Source: Sphingobacteriales bacterium
Lineage (GTDB): Bacteria; Bacteroidota; Bacteroidia; Chitinophagales; CAIOSU01
Reading direction: 5' to 3'
Assembly: GCA_027483645.1 (NCBI GenBank)
Contig: JAIXUD010000009.1
Location: forward strand, 242,814-306,813
DNA length: 64,000 nucleotides
Under the pieces are notes generated by a model, which made no database searches, was not told where the DNA came from, and saw only the letters and a program-made list of their open reading frames with translations. Positions within the stretch are counted from its first letter, which is position 1. Every line of letters starts with the position of its first letter. Below, in pieces: positions 1 through 8,570 of the stretch. A program made the position numbers and the translations under genes.

Positions 1-3000
1 ATATCCATAAGGCAAGGTGCCACCCGCTGGTATCAAATCCACCGCTCCCGTGGCTGCGCCGAAGCACGCCACTTGCGTAAGGTTGGTATCGAGGGTGAGT
101 GCGGCTGTGGGTTGGGTGATAGTGGCAGTGGCGGTTTCGGTACAACCGTTTGCATCGGTTACCGTCAAAGTATAGCTGCCCGCTATTGCACCGCTCAAGT
201 TCTGGGTGGTAGCCGCATTGCTCCACAGATAACCGTAACTGGTGGTTCCACCAGCAACGGTGCTGGTAATGGCACCCGTGCTTTGCCCAAAGCAGTTGAC
301 GTTGGTAGGCGTAAGGTTTAGGGTTAAATCAGCCGGTTGGGTAATAGTGGCCGTGTGTGTGATGGAGCAGTTTGATGCATCGGTAATGGTAACCGTGTAA
401 GTGCCTGCTATAACGTTGGTCAAATCCTCGCTTGTAGCAGTATTGCTCCATGCAAAAGTATAAGGCACAGTGCCGCCAACAGGAGATAAGTCAATATCTC
501 CGTCATTACCACCAAAGCATAAAGTATTGGTAACTGCCGAAGTAGCCGACAGACCACTGGCGGGCTGGGTTAAGGTAGCGGAAAGTACGGCGGTGCAACT
601 GTTCGCATCCGTTGTAGTTACCGTGTACAAACCCGCAACCACATTACTAAGGTCTTGGGTGATGGCAGCATTGCTCCAAGCATAGCTGTAAGGAGTGGTG
701 CCACCCGCTGGTATCAAATCAATAGCTCCTGTGGCTGCTCCGAAGCACGCTACTTGGGTAAGGTTGGTGTCGAGGGTAAGTGCGGCGGTGGGTTGGGTAA
801 TGGTAATCGAAATAGTGGTATCGCACAGTTGGGCATCCGTAACCGTTAGTGTGTATGTACCGGCTATCAAAGTGCTCACATCCTGCGTCGTTGGGCCGTG
901 GCTCCAAGCATACGCAAGTGGTGCTTGGCCGCCTACTACACTTACATTAATGCTACCCGTATTCGCCCCAAAACAATTCACATTTACATGCGTTTCCGTA
1001 AGGCCTATAAGCGGTATGGCAACCACGGTTTCGCTAGCGGTGGCGGTGCAGCCGTTACCAGGGTCCGTAGCGGTCACGGTATAAGTGCCAGCCGCGTTCA
1101 CGGTTCGGGTATTGGTATTGTTTCCGCCGCCCCAAGCATAGGTAGTGCCTGTGGTGGTGCTAGATGCCATCAAGTTTACCGTTGAGGTGTTGCAATTAAT
1201 AACCGCTGGCGGGGCTATGCTTGCATTAGGCGGGGCAATATTCTGTGCAACTACAATAGTAGTGCTGGTGTCGCAATTGTTAATAGGCTCAGTAACGGTA
1301 ACCACATAGTTGCCCGGTGCAAATACCGAATAGGTAGGATTGGTATTCGACCCGCCCCAGTTGTAGGTAGCGCCCGGCGCAGTAGAAGAGGCCGTAAGCA
1401 CCACCGAGGTTCGGTTGCACTTCAACGTATCGGGCACCAAAACCGCAAGATTGGGCGTAGTGGCTGAATCATCAAAAAACACCGGAACCGAAGGCTTGGT
1501 TAACCCACACGGGCGGGTGCCCGCCACACTATAGTTGCCGCTTGTGGTGGCTACGTAGGTTTGGTTGGTTGCGCCCGGAATGGCCACTTCATCCAAATAC
1601 CATTGGTACGGGTTGTATCCTGGCTCGGCAGTTAACAGCGCCTCTTGGCATCGCCCATTGGGTGCCAAAGTGGGCGGATCTAATATCTCATTAAACGAAG
1701 AAAAGAAGGCCGACATCGAAAATCCACCACCCTGTTGCACGATGGATATATTCATGCGCACACTGCTGTTAATGAGGATATTGAGCGGAGAGCCAATCTG
1801 CACCTCATTAAACCGAATCATGTAATAGCCCGTAGTACCTATCTGGAAACGGGGGGCGGTAATGGTTTCCAAGTTGGTGCCGTTCAAGAAAACAAGCGCC
1901 GTGGGGTCTTCAATCAGCACATAGCCATTATAGGGTAACAGTGTGTTCAGGTAACTTTTGAAATTAGTAGTCTCTACCCTAAACGAACCGGCACAGGGCC
2001 CCACCGGCGGCACAAACGACATATCTACCTCGCAACTTACCGCGCTGCCCGCATATACCGCAATCGGCTTACTGGAAACAATATGTGATGAAGAGTATTG
2101 TGTAGCGGCATCGCCATGGTGAAAACTCACAAAAGCGCCAGCAGTGGCCAGCGTATAGTTATTGGTGCCAATTAATCCGCCCGTGGCATTGTAGTGGTTT
2201 ACCACCACCGTTGTGGCGGGGCGGGTGGCCACAATGGTGGTCTGCTCTGGGTAATTGGTAGCATTGCCAACAGTACCAAGTCCTCGTACCACAAAGTAAG
2301 CCGTATCCAGCACCGAGTTGGGGGCCACTTGGTCTACCACGCCATCTCCGCAACCGTTCGGCGAGTCTACATATGCACCGCTGTTTACTACAATCGGTTT
2401 AGTAGCTTCCACCAAAGTGCCCAATGGGGCTAAGAATATATAGCTTTGCCCGGCATTGAGGGTAGCTATTACAGCGCCATTCAACAACAAGTCAGTGCCA
2501 TTGGCAGTAGCCATGGCACAGGTAACCACCGGGTAGGCATAGCAATAGCCCACGCCGTTTAGATCAGACCGGTAATACCCCGGCTGGAAACTGATGCCCA
2601 AGCCCTCGTTGCCAAAGCTGGTAAGCGAGGAGTTTCCCTTGCTATCAATACAATTGCCCACGGCCACTTGATCGCTGGTAATGTTTCGTACGTTTACGGC
2701 AATAGGCTGGCTACCTGTAATGATAACGCCCACATCGTTCAACACGGTGTTGATGGGGTGGTTGAGGACACCAGCGGGGTTGCCCGTAAACCTGAAAGCG
2801 TTAGGGTTGCCTTGGCTTACTGTTGTGGTGAGCAAAGGCGTACCGTCGCTTTTAGTCACGGTAACGTTTACCGTACCAGCAAACTCAGTAGACAGCACAA
2901 ACTCGTAGGCACCGGTAAAGTACACCCAAGGCGACGGTGCAATGTAATGCTTATCAGCATATTGTGCGGACAAGTTACCAATGCTAAAGCAAAAGCAACA

Positions 3001-3033
3001 CAAAAAACATGCAAAGAGGTGGTACATTCTCAT
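1..3033 (-). CDS. Large secreted protein with SprB-type repeats (partial, 3' end outside window)
   Basis: An open frame of 1011 codons runs from ATG at 3033 off the left edge with no stop. It starts with a signal peptide (MRMYHLFACFLCCFCFSIG, cut near LSAQ). The next ~450 residues resemble the IgGFc-binding-type N-terminal domain of Bacteroidota surface proteins, followed by PKD/Ig-like segments. From about residue 670 come tandem ~75-residue SprB-like repeats (pattern: N-C-F-G..G-x-I, then GGT.PY.Y.WSN, then AG.YT.TVTDA..C). SprB-repeat proteins are usually very large cell-surface adhesins exported by T9SS; the sorting domain would lie outside the window. Two repeats are nearly identical. 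An alternative ATG is at 3027. Confidence 0.9.
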   Translation of the reverse strand, partial: MRMYHLFACFLCCFCFSIGNLSAQYADKHYIAPSPWVYFTGAYEFVLSTEFAGTVNVTVTKSDGTPLLTTTVSQGNPNAFRFTGNPAGVLNHPINTVLNDVGVIITGSQPIAVNVRNITSDQVAVGNCIDSKGNSSLTSFGNEGLGISFQPGYYRSDLNGVGYCYAYPVVTCAMATANGTDLLLNGAVIATLNAGQSYIFLAPLGTLVEATKPIVVNSGAYVDSPNGCGDGVVDQVAPNSVLDTAYFVVRGLGTVGNATNYPEQTTIVATRPATTVVVNHYNATGGLIGTNNYTLATAGAFVSFHHGDAATQYSSSHIVSSKPIAVYAGSAVSCEVDMSFVPPVGPCAGSFRVETTNFKSYLNTLLPYNGYVLIEDPTALVFLNGTNLETITAPRFQIGTTGYYMIRFNEVQIGSPLNILINSSVRMNISIVQQGGGFSMSAFFSSFNEILDPPTLAPNGRCQEALLTAEPGYNPYQWYLDEVAIPGATNQTYVATTSGNYSVAGTRPCGLTKPSVPVFFDDSATTPNLAVLVPDTLKCNRTSVVLTASSTAPGATYNWGGSNTNPTYSVFAPGNYVVTVTEPINNCDTSTTIVVAQNIAPPNASIAPPAVINCNTSTVNLMASSTTTGTTYAWGGGNNTNTRTVNAAGTYTVTATDPGNGCTATASETVVAIPLIGLTETHVNVNCFGANTGSINVSVVGGQAPLAYAWSHGPTTQDVSTLIAGTYTLTVTDAQLCDTTISITITQPTAALTLDTNLTQVACFGAATGAIDLIPAGGTTPYSYAWSNAAITQDLSNVVAGLYTVTTTDANSCTAVLSATLTQPASGLSATSAVTNTLCFGGNDGDIDLSPVGGTVPYTFAWSNTATSEDLTNVIAGTYTVTITDASNCSITHTATITQPADLTLNLTPTNVNCFGQSTGAITSTVAGGTTSYGYLWSNAATTQNLSGAIAGSYTLTVTDANGCTETATATITQPTAALTLDTNLTQVACFGAATGAVDLIPAGGTLPYGY

Positions 3034-3127
3034 TAAGGTGGCAATATGCCTGCAAATATCAGTTAAATTGACCTTAATTTATAATTTATCTCATTAGTAG
3101 CACTGATTGTGGATCTAGAGACAAAAA

Positions 3128-3949
3128 TTACACACTCACCCCATACTCCCTAAGCGCGCCGTTCAGGCTAGTTTTTTTGTCGGTGCTTTCTTTACGGGTA
3201 CCGATGATGAGGGCACACGGTACTTGGTAATCGCCCGCTGGGAACTTCTTGGTGTAGCTGCCCGGTATCACTACACTACGTTCGGGTACTTCGCCCTTGT
3301 ATTCAATAGGCTCTGGGCCAGTCACGTCAATTATTTTGGTGCTGCCAGTAAGCACTACGTTGGCGCCCAGTACGGCTTCTTTCCGTACCCTTATACCTTC
3401 CACCACTATGCAGCGGGAGCCTATAAAGCAGTTGTCTTCAATAATTACCGGGGCGGCCTGCACTGGCTCTAGCACCCCGCCAATGCCCACACCGCCACTG
3501 AGGTGTACGTTTTGGCCTATCTGCGCACATGAGCCTACAGTTGCCCAAGTATCCACCATGGTACCAGCACCCACGTAAGCACCAATGTTTACATAGCTGG
3601 GCATCAGTATCACTCCCTTCTCTAAATAGGCACCGTGGCGGGCAATGGCATGGGGCACTACGCGCACACCTTGCTCAGCATAACCTTTCTTAAGCGGTAT
3701 TTTATCATGAAATTCGAATGGGCCCACTTCAATGGTTTCCATTTGCGTAATGGGGAAGTAAAGTATTACCGCTTTTTTCACCCAATCATTCACTACCCAA
3801 TCGCCGCCTACGGGTTCTGCAACGCGTAAACGGCCTTTATCCAACGCCTCAATCACTGCATGTATGGCATCCTTTACTTCTTCTTGTTGCAACATTTCGC
3901 GGTTGTCCCAAGTTTTTTCTATCAGCTCTCTATACTGTAGCACGTACAT
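3128..3949 (-). CDS. dapD: 2,3,4,5-tetrahydropyridine-2,6-dicarboxylate N-succinyltransferase
   Basis: This cytoplasmic enzyme transfers succinyl from succinyl-CoA to tetrahydrodipicolinate in the succinylase branch of lysine/diaminopimelate synthesis. At 273 residues it has the normal family length. An N-terminal helical domain (about 1-100) is followed by a left-handed beta-helix of hexapeptide repeats (about 105-235), including stretches such as GVGIGGVLEP and NCFIGSRCIVVEG. The C-terminal tail VPCALIIGTRK is typical of DapD. It is a single gene, transcribed away from the lipoprotein gene that starts about 65 bp upstream on the other strand. The start MYVLQYRELIEKTW fits the family N-terminus. 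Confidence 0.95.
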   Translation of the reverse strand: MYVLQYRELIEKTWDNREMLQQEEVKDAIHAVIEALDKGRLRVAEPVGGDWVVNDWVKKAVILYFPITQMETIEVGPFEFHDKIPLKKGYAEQGVRVVPHAIARHGAYLEKGVILMPSYVNIGAYVGAGTMVDTWATVGSCAQIGQNVHLSGGVGIGGVLEPVQAAPVIIEDNCFIGSRCIVVEGIRVRKEAVLGANVVLTGSTKIIDVTGPEPIEYKGEVPERSVVIPGSYTKKFPAGDYQVPCALIIGTRKESTDKKTSLNGALREYGVSV

Positions 3950-4015
3950 ATTCGTTAATTTAGTTGTTGCAAAGCATTATCATTGCAAAACTCCCTAAAA
4001 AAATTGACAAGCACT

Positions 4016-4714
4016 ATGAGGTATTTATTATTGATGACGGTTTGCGCAACCCTATTGTTTTCGTGCGGCGAAAAAGCCAATTCGGTTAAGACGTATTACG
4101 ATGCCGACCAAAAGGTACTGAAAGAGGAATTCAGCATAAAAGGAGACCCTGCAGAAACCGGCCCACAAATACGCCACGGCAAATACAAGCTATACGACGA
4201 AAGCGGAAAGGTGAAAGAAGAAAAGAATTATGCAGATGGTGAGCTTGATGGCAAAAGGGTACTATACTTTAGCGATGGCCAAGTGGATATTGAGGAAAAC
4301 TACAAAGCGGGCAAGTTTGAGGGCAATTACAAAGCCTATTACCCTAGCGGGAAGGTAAAAGAAGAAGGCCAATATATAGCGAGCGAAATGACTGGCCCAT
4401 GGAAATACTACTACGAAAGCGGCCAAGTAAAGGAAGAAGTGACCTTTGCGAAAAATTTGGAGAACGGCCCTTATAAAATGTACCACGAAAATGGCCAATT
4501 GGCAGCCGAGGGCCAATACGAAGCCGAGGCACAAGTAGGCCAGTGGAAACACTACCACCCTAACGGTGCCTTGCAAGAGGAGGTAACCTACAAAGACGGT
4601 AAAGAAGAAGGCTGGGTGTATGTGCTAAGTGAAAGCGGCGATACCCTGAAATGGATACAGTACCAAGCGGGCCGCCCGATTAACTTTAGGGAGAAGAAAC
4701 AGGAGGAGCTGTGA
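4016..4714 (+). CDS. MORN-type repeat lipoprotein
   Basis: The ATG at 4016 is preferred over the upstream in-frame ATG at 3983 because it gives a compact lipoprotein signal, MRYLLLMTVCATLLFSCGEK, with the lipobox LFSC. The mature protein (about 215 residues) is built of ~23-residue repeats of the form G.(Y/W)K.YY.SG.VKEE..Y, the MORN_2 pattern seen in Bacteroidota 'toxin-antitoxin system YwqK family antitoxin' annotations. The protein is probably anchored in the outer membrane or periplasm. The function is unknown and the YwqK name has no functional support here. It stands alone. Confidence 0.8.
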   Translation: MRYLLLMTVCATLLFSCGEKANSVKTYYDADQKVLKEEFSIKGDPAETGPQIRHGKYKLYDESGKVKEEKNYADGELDGKRVLYFSDGQVDIEENYKAGKFEGNYKAYYPSGKVKEEGQYIASEMTGPWKYYYESGQVKEEVTFAKNLENGPYKMYHENGQLAAEGQYEAEAQVGQWKHYHPNGALQEEVTYKDGKEEGWVYVLSESGDTLKWIQYQAGRPINFREKKQEEL

Positions 4715-4717
4715 TTT

Positions 4718-4848
4718 GGTCCACGGACGACAGTCCATGGTCGACGGATGCTGCAAAAAAATTTAACCACGGAGAACACTGAAAAAGGCACGGAAAAATT
4801 GCTTCGTGACTCAACCATGGTCCATCGTCCATGGTCTATCGTCTATTG
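4718..4848. repeat. Paired intergenic repeats with CCATGG core
   Basis: Two related blocks, GGTCCACGGACGACAGTCCA... (from 4718) and one ending near 4848 rich in CCATGGTC/CCATCGTC, lie in inverse orientation around an AT-rich centre containing ACCACGGAGAACACTGAAAA. Related blocks occur at 8258-8290 and 18026-18062. They look like dispersed noncoding repeats placed just after genes. Confidence 0.6.
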
Positions 4849-5604
4849 AAGCACCAGCCCATCATAAGCTAAAAACACATTCTCGGGCAGCTCTTTGCTT
4901 ACGTCTTCGTGCTTGCCCATTTGATGGCTGAGGTGGATGAGGTAAGCGCGCTCGGGTTGCAGTTCTTTTATTAGGTCAAGGGCTTGCTGAAGGGTGTAGT
5001 GGCTGATGTGTGGCTCGCGGCGAAGGGCGTTCAGTATTAATATTCGGCTCCCCTTTATCTTCTCTAATTCCTCTGGCGCGATGTAGTTGGCATCAGTAAT
5101 GTAGGTAATATCGCCAAACCTAAAACCCAATATCGGCATTTGGTGGTGCATGGCTTTAATGGGCGTTACGGGCACACCCTCGGCTTCGAAAGGGGTTTCG
5201 CCACTGATGCTCATAATCTTTACCCTTGGTATGCCTGGATAAGGGTTCGGGCTGAAAATATAAGAGTATTGGTCGCGTATTTCGCTTTCAGTAAAAGCAT
5301 CCAAATACAACGGCATATCTCGCTTTAGGGCAAAGTTGTAGGCTCTTATATCATCGAGCCCGGCGGTATGGTCTTTGTGCGGATGGGTGAAGATAATGCC
5401 ATCCACACGCGTTACGTTTTCGCGTAGCATCTGTTGTCGGAAATCGGGCCCACAGTCTACCAATAGCGTTTTGCCGTCGGCCTCTATCATCACAGAGCTT
5501 CGCAGGCGCTTGTCTTTAGCATCGGTACTGGTACATACTGGGCAGGTACAGGCTATCATAGGGATGCCACTTGAAGTACCGGTACCTAGAAACGTGAGCC
5601 TCAC
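4843..5604 (-). CDS. MBL-fold metallohydrolase (PhnP/RNase Z-like)
   Basis: A 253-residue metallo-beta-lactamase-fold enzyme. It begins MRLTFLGTGTSSGIP and has the metal-binding motif H74-x-H76-x-D78-H79 in THPHKDHTAG, followed later by LIHLSH. The CTCPVC segment at 19-24 is typical of the phosphoribosyl cyclic phosphate phosphodiesterase-like (PhnP-type) subgroup common in Bacteroidota. The exact substrate cannot be read from sequence; a phosphodiester is most likely. Its start overlaps the stop of the gene at 5601-5873 by 4 bp, so the two are translationally coupled with that gene first. Confidence 0.85.
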   Translation of the reverse strand: MRLTFLGTGTSSGIPMIACTCPVCTSTDAKDKRLRSSVMIEADGKTLLVDCGPDFRQQMLRENVTRVDGIIFTHPHKDHTAGLDDIRAYNFALKRDMPLYLDAFTESEIRDQYSYIFSPNPYPGIPRVKIMSISGETPFEAEGVPVTPIKAMHHQMPILGFRFGDITYITDANYIAPEELEKIKGSRILILNALRREPHISHYTLQQALDLIKELQPERAYLIHLSHQMGKHEDVSKELPENVFLAYDGLVLQ

Positions 5605-5873
5605 TTAGCGGGGGTTTGTTGTTTTATTTTTTGATAAACGGATTGCGAAACTTCGCTTAGCGCTTCAGGGTCTATGTTAAGTTTGCCGATAATATCCACT
5701 AGGCAATTTACGCGCGCCTCCAAGGTATAATATTGATTTACCACAATTACCCGCCTGTCTTCCAGCACACAATGGCCTGCATTAAAGCTGCCTTTTTCGT
5801 ACCGCAGCTCGAAGGCAGCCTCTTTACAGAGGTCCTCCAATTTTTTTAGGGTGCTTGTCGTATATTTGAACAT
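5601..5873 (-). CDS. Conserved hypothetical protein, 90 aa
   Basis: A small soluble protein with no recognised catalytic motif. It reads like a conserved Bacteroidota family: a charged N-terminus (KKLEDLCKEAAFELRYEKG), then CVLEDRRVIVVNQYYTLEARV and a helical C-terminus. It overlaps the start of the MBL-fold hydrolase by 4 bp on the same strand, which supports it as a real gene and suggests a partner role with that enzyme. No function is assigned. Confidence 0.7.
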   Translation of the reverse strand: MFKYTTSTLKKLEDLCKEAAFELRYEKGSFNAGHCVLEDRRVIVVNQYYTLEARVNCLVDIIGKLNIDPEALSEVSQSVYQKIKQQTPAK

Positions 5874-5915
5874 GACTCTTGAACGTTATTAACGAAATTA
5901 ACATTCCCTTTATTA

Positions 5916-6557
5916 ATGAGACCATTCCTTCCTATATTTTTTGCATTGTTTTTTGCCTTGCCTCTTTTGGCACAAAACGACGACCCTAATGAGGAGAAGC
6001 CATTCATACGTGCTGCAATAATTGCAGGTATGAACGTGAGCCAAGTGGATGGCGACGGCATTGCGGGTTTCCGTAAGTTCGGGGCTAATGGAGGTGGAGC
6101 TGCCTATATCAATTTGCCCAAAAGCTTTATGGCCAGCTTTGAGATACTGTATAGTATGCGCGGTGCCAAAAGCTCTAATAACGAAACCTTTAGAGATGGG
6201 CGGAAGTTGAGACTCGATCTCGATTATATTGAAGTACCATTTATGGTGCACTACAACGATAGAGACCGTGCCATCTTTGGTTTGGGCCTAGTATGGAACA
6301 CGTTGGTACGCTCTAAAGTTGACCCCGCCATTTTATCAGACGATGTGGTATTCAGACGGGCTAGCCTCGATTTTGTGGGCGGTGTTACCTTCCTCATCAA
6401 AAAACGATATGGCATCAACCTACGCTACACTTACTCGCTAACACCAGCTGGCATTGCGGCGGATGGGGCACCCGGGCAAAATGGTTTTCGCACCACGCTC
6501 GATGGTAAATTAAAGAATAACGTTATTGGGGTTAGGTTTATGTACTTTTTGAATTGA
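5916..6557 (+). CDS. PorT-like outer-membrane beta-barrel protein
   Basis: The 213-residue protein has a signal peptide (MRPFLPIFFALFFALPLLAQ) and a mature part of alternating amphipathic strands ending in an aromatic residue (VIGVRFMYFLN), as expected for a small outer-membrane barrel. The segment AAIIAGMNVSQVDGDGIAGF resembles the start of PorT/outer_membrane_beta-barrel domain proteins of Bacteroidota. Members are poorly characterised; PorT itself supports T9SS, but this protein need not. It is divergent from the MBL-hydrolase pair. Confidence 0.75.
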   Translation: MRPFLPIFFALFFALPLLAQNDDPNEEKPFIRAAIIAGMNVSQVDGDGIAGFRKFGANGGGAAYINLPKSFMASFEILYSMRGAKSSNNETFRDGRKLRLDLDYIEVPFMVHYNDRDRAIFGLGLVWNTLVRSKVDPAILSDDVVFRRASLDFVGGVTFLIKKRYGINLRYTYSLTPAGIAADGAPGQNGFRTTLDGKLKNNVIGVRFMYFLN

Positions 6558-6589
6558 GGAGATTTGCGTTTTTGCACTGGATTTACAAT

Positions 6590-6714
6590 GTGTCATGGTG
6601 AGCGGAGCCGAACCATCCATAATGTAGGTGGCACAATGCCCTTTTAAAATACGTGATACTTGACTGTGTTTCGTGACTGTGTTGCGGATGGTTCGGCTCC
6701 GCTCACCATGACAC
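6590..6714. repeat. Perfect 29-bp inverted repeat with 67-nt spacer
   Basis: The left arm 6590-6618 (begins GTGTCATGGTGAGCGG) is the exact reverse complement of the right arm 6686-6714 (ends CCGCTCACCATGACAC). The arms are GC-rich against an AT-rich gap. Related TGTCATGGTGAGCGGAG-type elements are common noncoding repeats in Bacteroidota genomes, to my recollection. It could fold as a long hairpin in RNA after the barrel-protein gene. Confidence 0.85.
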
Positions 6715-6871
6715 TCTGCGACATCATCACGAATTGCAAAGTTTAACTTAACGGCGTTGCCCCCCCAAAAAAATCTTCCCCACCCCTTGCAACGCTGCCA
6801 CTAGTGTTTGCATCTTCTCGGCATAGCTGTTATTTTACGTCATGTTAAGATAACCGTAATATTCATTTGCT

Positions 6872-6879
6872 TAACTTTG
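6872..6879 (+). promoter_or_regulatory. Bacteroidota -7 promoter element (TAnnTTTG)
   Basis: TAACTTTG matches the -7 consensus exactly. A start of transcription near 6886 would give a short leader to the ATG at 6905 and argues against the upstream TTG at 6896. A clear -33 TTTG is not visible. Confidence 0.5.
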
Positions 6880-6904
6880 CCGCTCCTCAAACCCCTTGAT
6901 TTAC

Positions 6905-8251
6905 ATGAGATTGCTATTTTTTGTTTTCGCTTTCCTTTTGGCTAGCTTGCCCAACCTATTTGCGGGTGGCTCATTAGCATCAGGCCCCATGCAAGGCCAC
7001 ACCACACCTACCGCAACCAAAATTTGGATCATGGTGAAAGGTGCCGAATCGGCTTCCATTACCTTGACTGATACTGCTACCAATGACATGCATATAAGCA
7101 AAATATTTACGGAAGGTAAAGCAGCTTATGAAGATTATGTTGCACTGGTGTTCGACTTCAACAACCTAATTGCAGGCAAGGTGTATAAAATGGTGGTAAT
7201 GGTGGATTCGCAGGAATATAAAATAGACCGCCTGTACCGCACTGCCCGAACCAACATGGCCGATACTTATCGTTTTTTGGTTACTTCGTGCGCCTTGCAC
7301 GTGCCGGTTGGCTTGCGTTGGTTGCACCCTGGCATTGAAGACCGTGTGTACAAACATGCTGTAAAAACCGAGGCAGACTTTAACCTTTGGATTGGCGATT
7401 ACTTATACTACTTTCCTAAAAACTACAATACGGAAGCCCGCATGGAGAAAATTTGGGTAAAAACCCGCCTCCGCCGTAAGATTGGCAACTATACGGAAAA
7501 CATACCACAATACAGCATTTGGGACGACCATGAATATGGCTCTAACGATGCTATTGGTAGCTTCCCGTATAAAAAGAAGTCGCTGGAATTATTTACCAAG
7601 TACTGGCCAAACCCTGCTTACGGTACACCAGAGACGCCGGGTTGTTTCTTTAAGTTTGATTACTTGGATTCGGAGTTTTTTATGCTAGACGACCGCTACC
7701 ACCGCACCATGCCGACCGATAGCAACCCAACTATGTTGGGCGAAGGTCAATTGGCTTGGTTTAAAGAAGGGCTGAAGCAGTCGAAAGCGGTTTTCAAGTT
7801 TGTGGCTATTGGTAGCCAAGTGTTCAACCAAGTATCCACGCACGAGTGCTACTGGCAGTATACCAAGGAGCTGGGCGAACTGATGCAGTTCATCAAAAAC
7901 GAGAAGATTAGCGGCGTGGTGTTCCTTACTGGCGACCGCCACCATAGCGAGTTGATGAAAACCGACCTAGAAGTGGGCTATCCTATCTATGAATTTACCA
8001 GCTCGGGCATCACCAGTTTTCGCCGCCGGACCCGCCGCACTGCTGAATCAGTAAACCCAAGTCGCGTGCAAGGCACCCTTGCCGATTTCCAAAATTATGG
8101 CCGCGTAACCATCACCGGTACAGCAGGCGAAAGGGTTTGCATACTGGAAATATTCAACAAACGAGGCAAAAAAGTTTGGGAATACAGCATCAACCAAAAC
8201 GAGCTACAGCACAAGTCGGTAGGCATTGGCGTGCCAGTGAAGCTGGATTAG
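6905..8251 (+). CDS. PhoD-like alkaline phosphatase/phosphodiesterase family protein
   Basis: The ATG at 6905 gives the signal peptide MRLLFFVFAFLLASLPNLFAGG; an in-frame TTG at 6896 is less likely. The 448-residue product has an N-terminal Fn3-like strand domain (about 25-115) and a metallophosphatase domain with IGDYLYYF, SIWDDHEYG, MLDDRYHR and LTGDRHHSEL, the metal-ligand motifs of PhoD-like enzymes that use Fe/Ca and cleave phosphate mono- or diesters. It is presumably periplasmic or surface-exposed. No T9SS sorting domain is visible at its end. Substrate unknown. Confidence 0.88.
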   Translation: MRLLFFVFAFLLASLPNLFAGGSLASGPMQGHTTPTATKIWIMVKGAESASITLTDTATNDMHISKIFTEGKAAYEDYVALVFDFNNLIAGKVYKMVVMVDSQEYKIDRLYRTARTNMADTYRFLVTSCALHVPVGLRWLHPGIEDRVYKHAVKTEADFNLWIGDYLYYFPKNYNTEARMEKIWVKTRLRRKIGNYTENIPQYSIWDDHEYGSNDAIGSFPYKKKSLELFTKYWPNPAYGTPETPGCFFKFDYLDSEFFMLDDRYHRTMPTDSNPTMLGEGQLAWFKEGLKQSKAVFKFVAIGSQVFNQVSTHECYWQYTKELGELMQFIKNEKISGVVFLTGDRHHSELMKTDLEVGYPIYEFTSSGITSFRRRTRRTAESVNPSRVQGTLADFQNYGRVTITGTAGERVCILEIFNKRGKKVWEYSINQNELQHKSVGIGVPVKLD

Positions 8252-8570
8252 TTTAGGGACGATGGACCATGGACGAAGGACCATGGTTTTGCTTGCAAAA
8301 AATTAACAATGCCACATAACGACCGTCATTGCGAAGGCCTACCTGATGTCGCGGTCTGTAGTGAGCTTCAATGGCCTGTGGCAATCCCCTGCCCTAGGAA
8401 GTGAATTAAGCATACCGATAATGTAACCGTATTATGTACTTGGAGCATTGGTAAGGGAACATCATTCTCCGCAGCAGGGGATTGCTTCAGGCCGCTATAC
8501 GGCATCAGGATTTGCAAGAGTATGCAGGCCTTCGCAATGACGACCACTTTGGAGGCATTTGAAATCAATT
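8252..8570. other. Gap filled by two noncoding repeats
   Basis: No gene is supported here. It holds the CCATGG-type repeat at 8258-8290 and the long CGTCATTGCGA palindrome at 8323-8543. Confidence 0.6.
8323..8543. repeat. Long imperfect palindrome with CGTCATTGCGAAGGCCT ends
   Basis: The terminal 17-bp arms CGTCATTGCGAAGGCCT (8323-8339) and its exact complement (8527-8543) enclose further matching blocks, such as GCAATCCCCTGC against GCAGGGGATTGC. The CGTCATTGCGA...GCAATCCCC motif is a widespread dispersed repeat in bacterial genomes. It may be a nonautonomous MITE-like element. Confidence 0.75.

Larger units (their letters stand above)
6558..6904. other. Intergenic region carrying a 29-bp inverted repeat
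   Basis: No gene is seen here. The main structure is a perfect 29-bp inverted repeat described separately, plus the TAACTTTG promoter element at 6872-6879 just before the PhoD-like gene. Confidence 0.6.
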
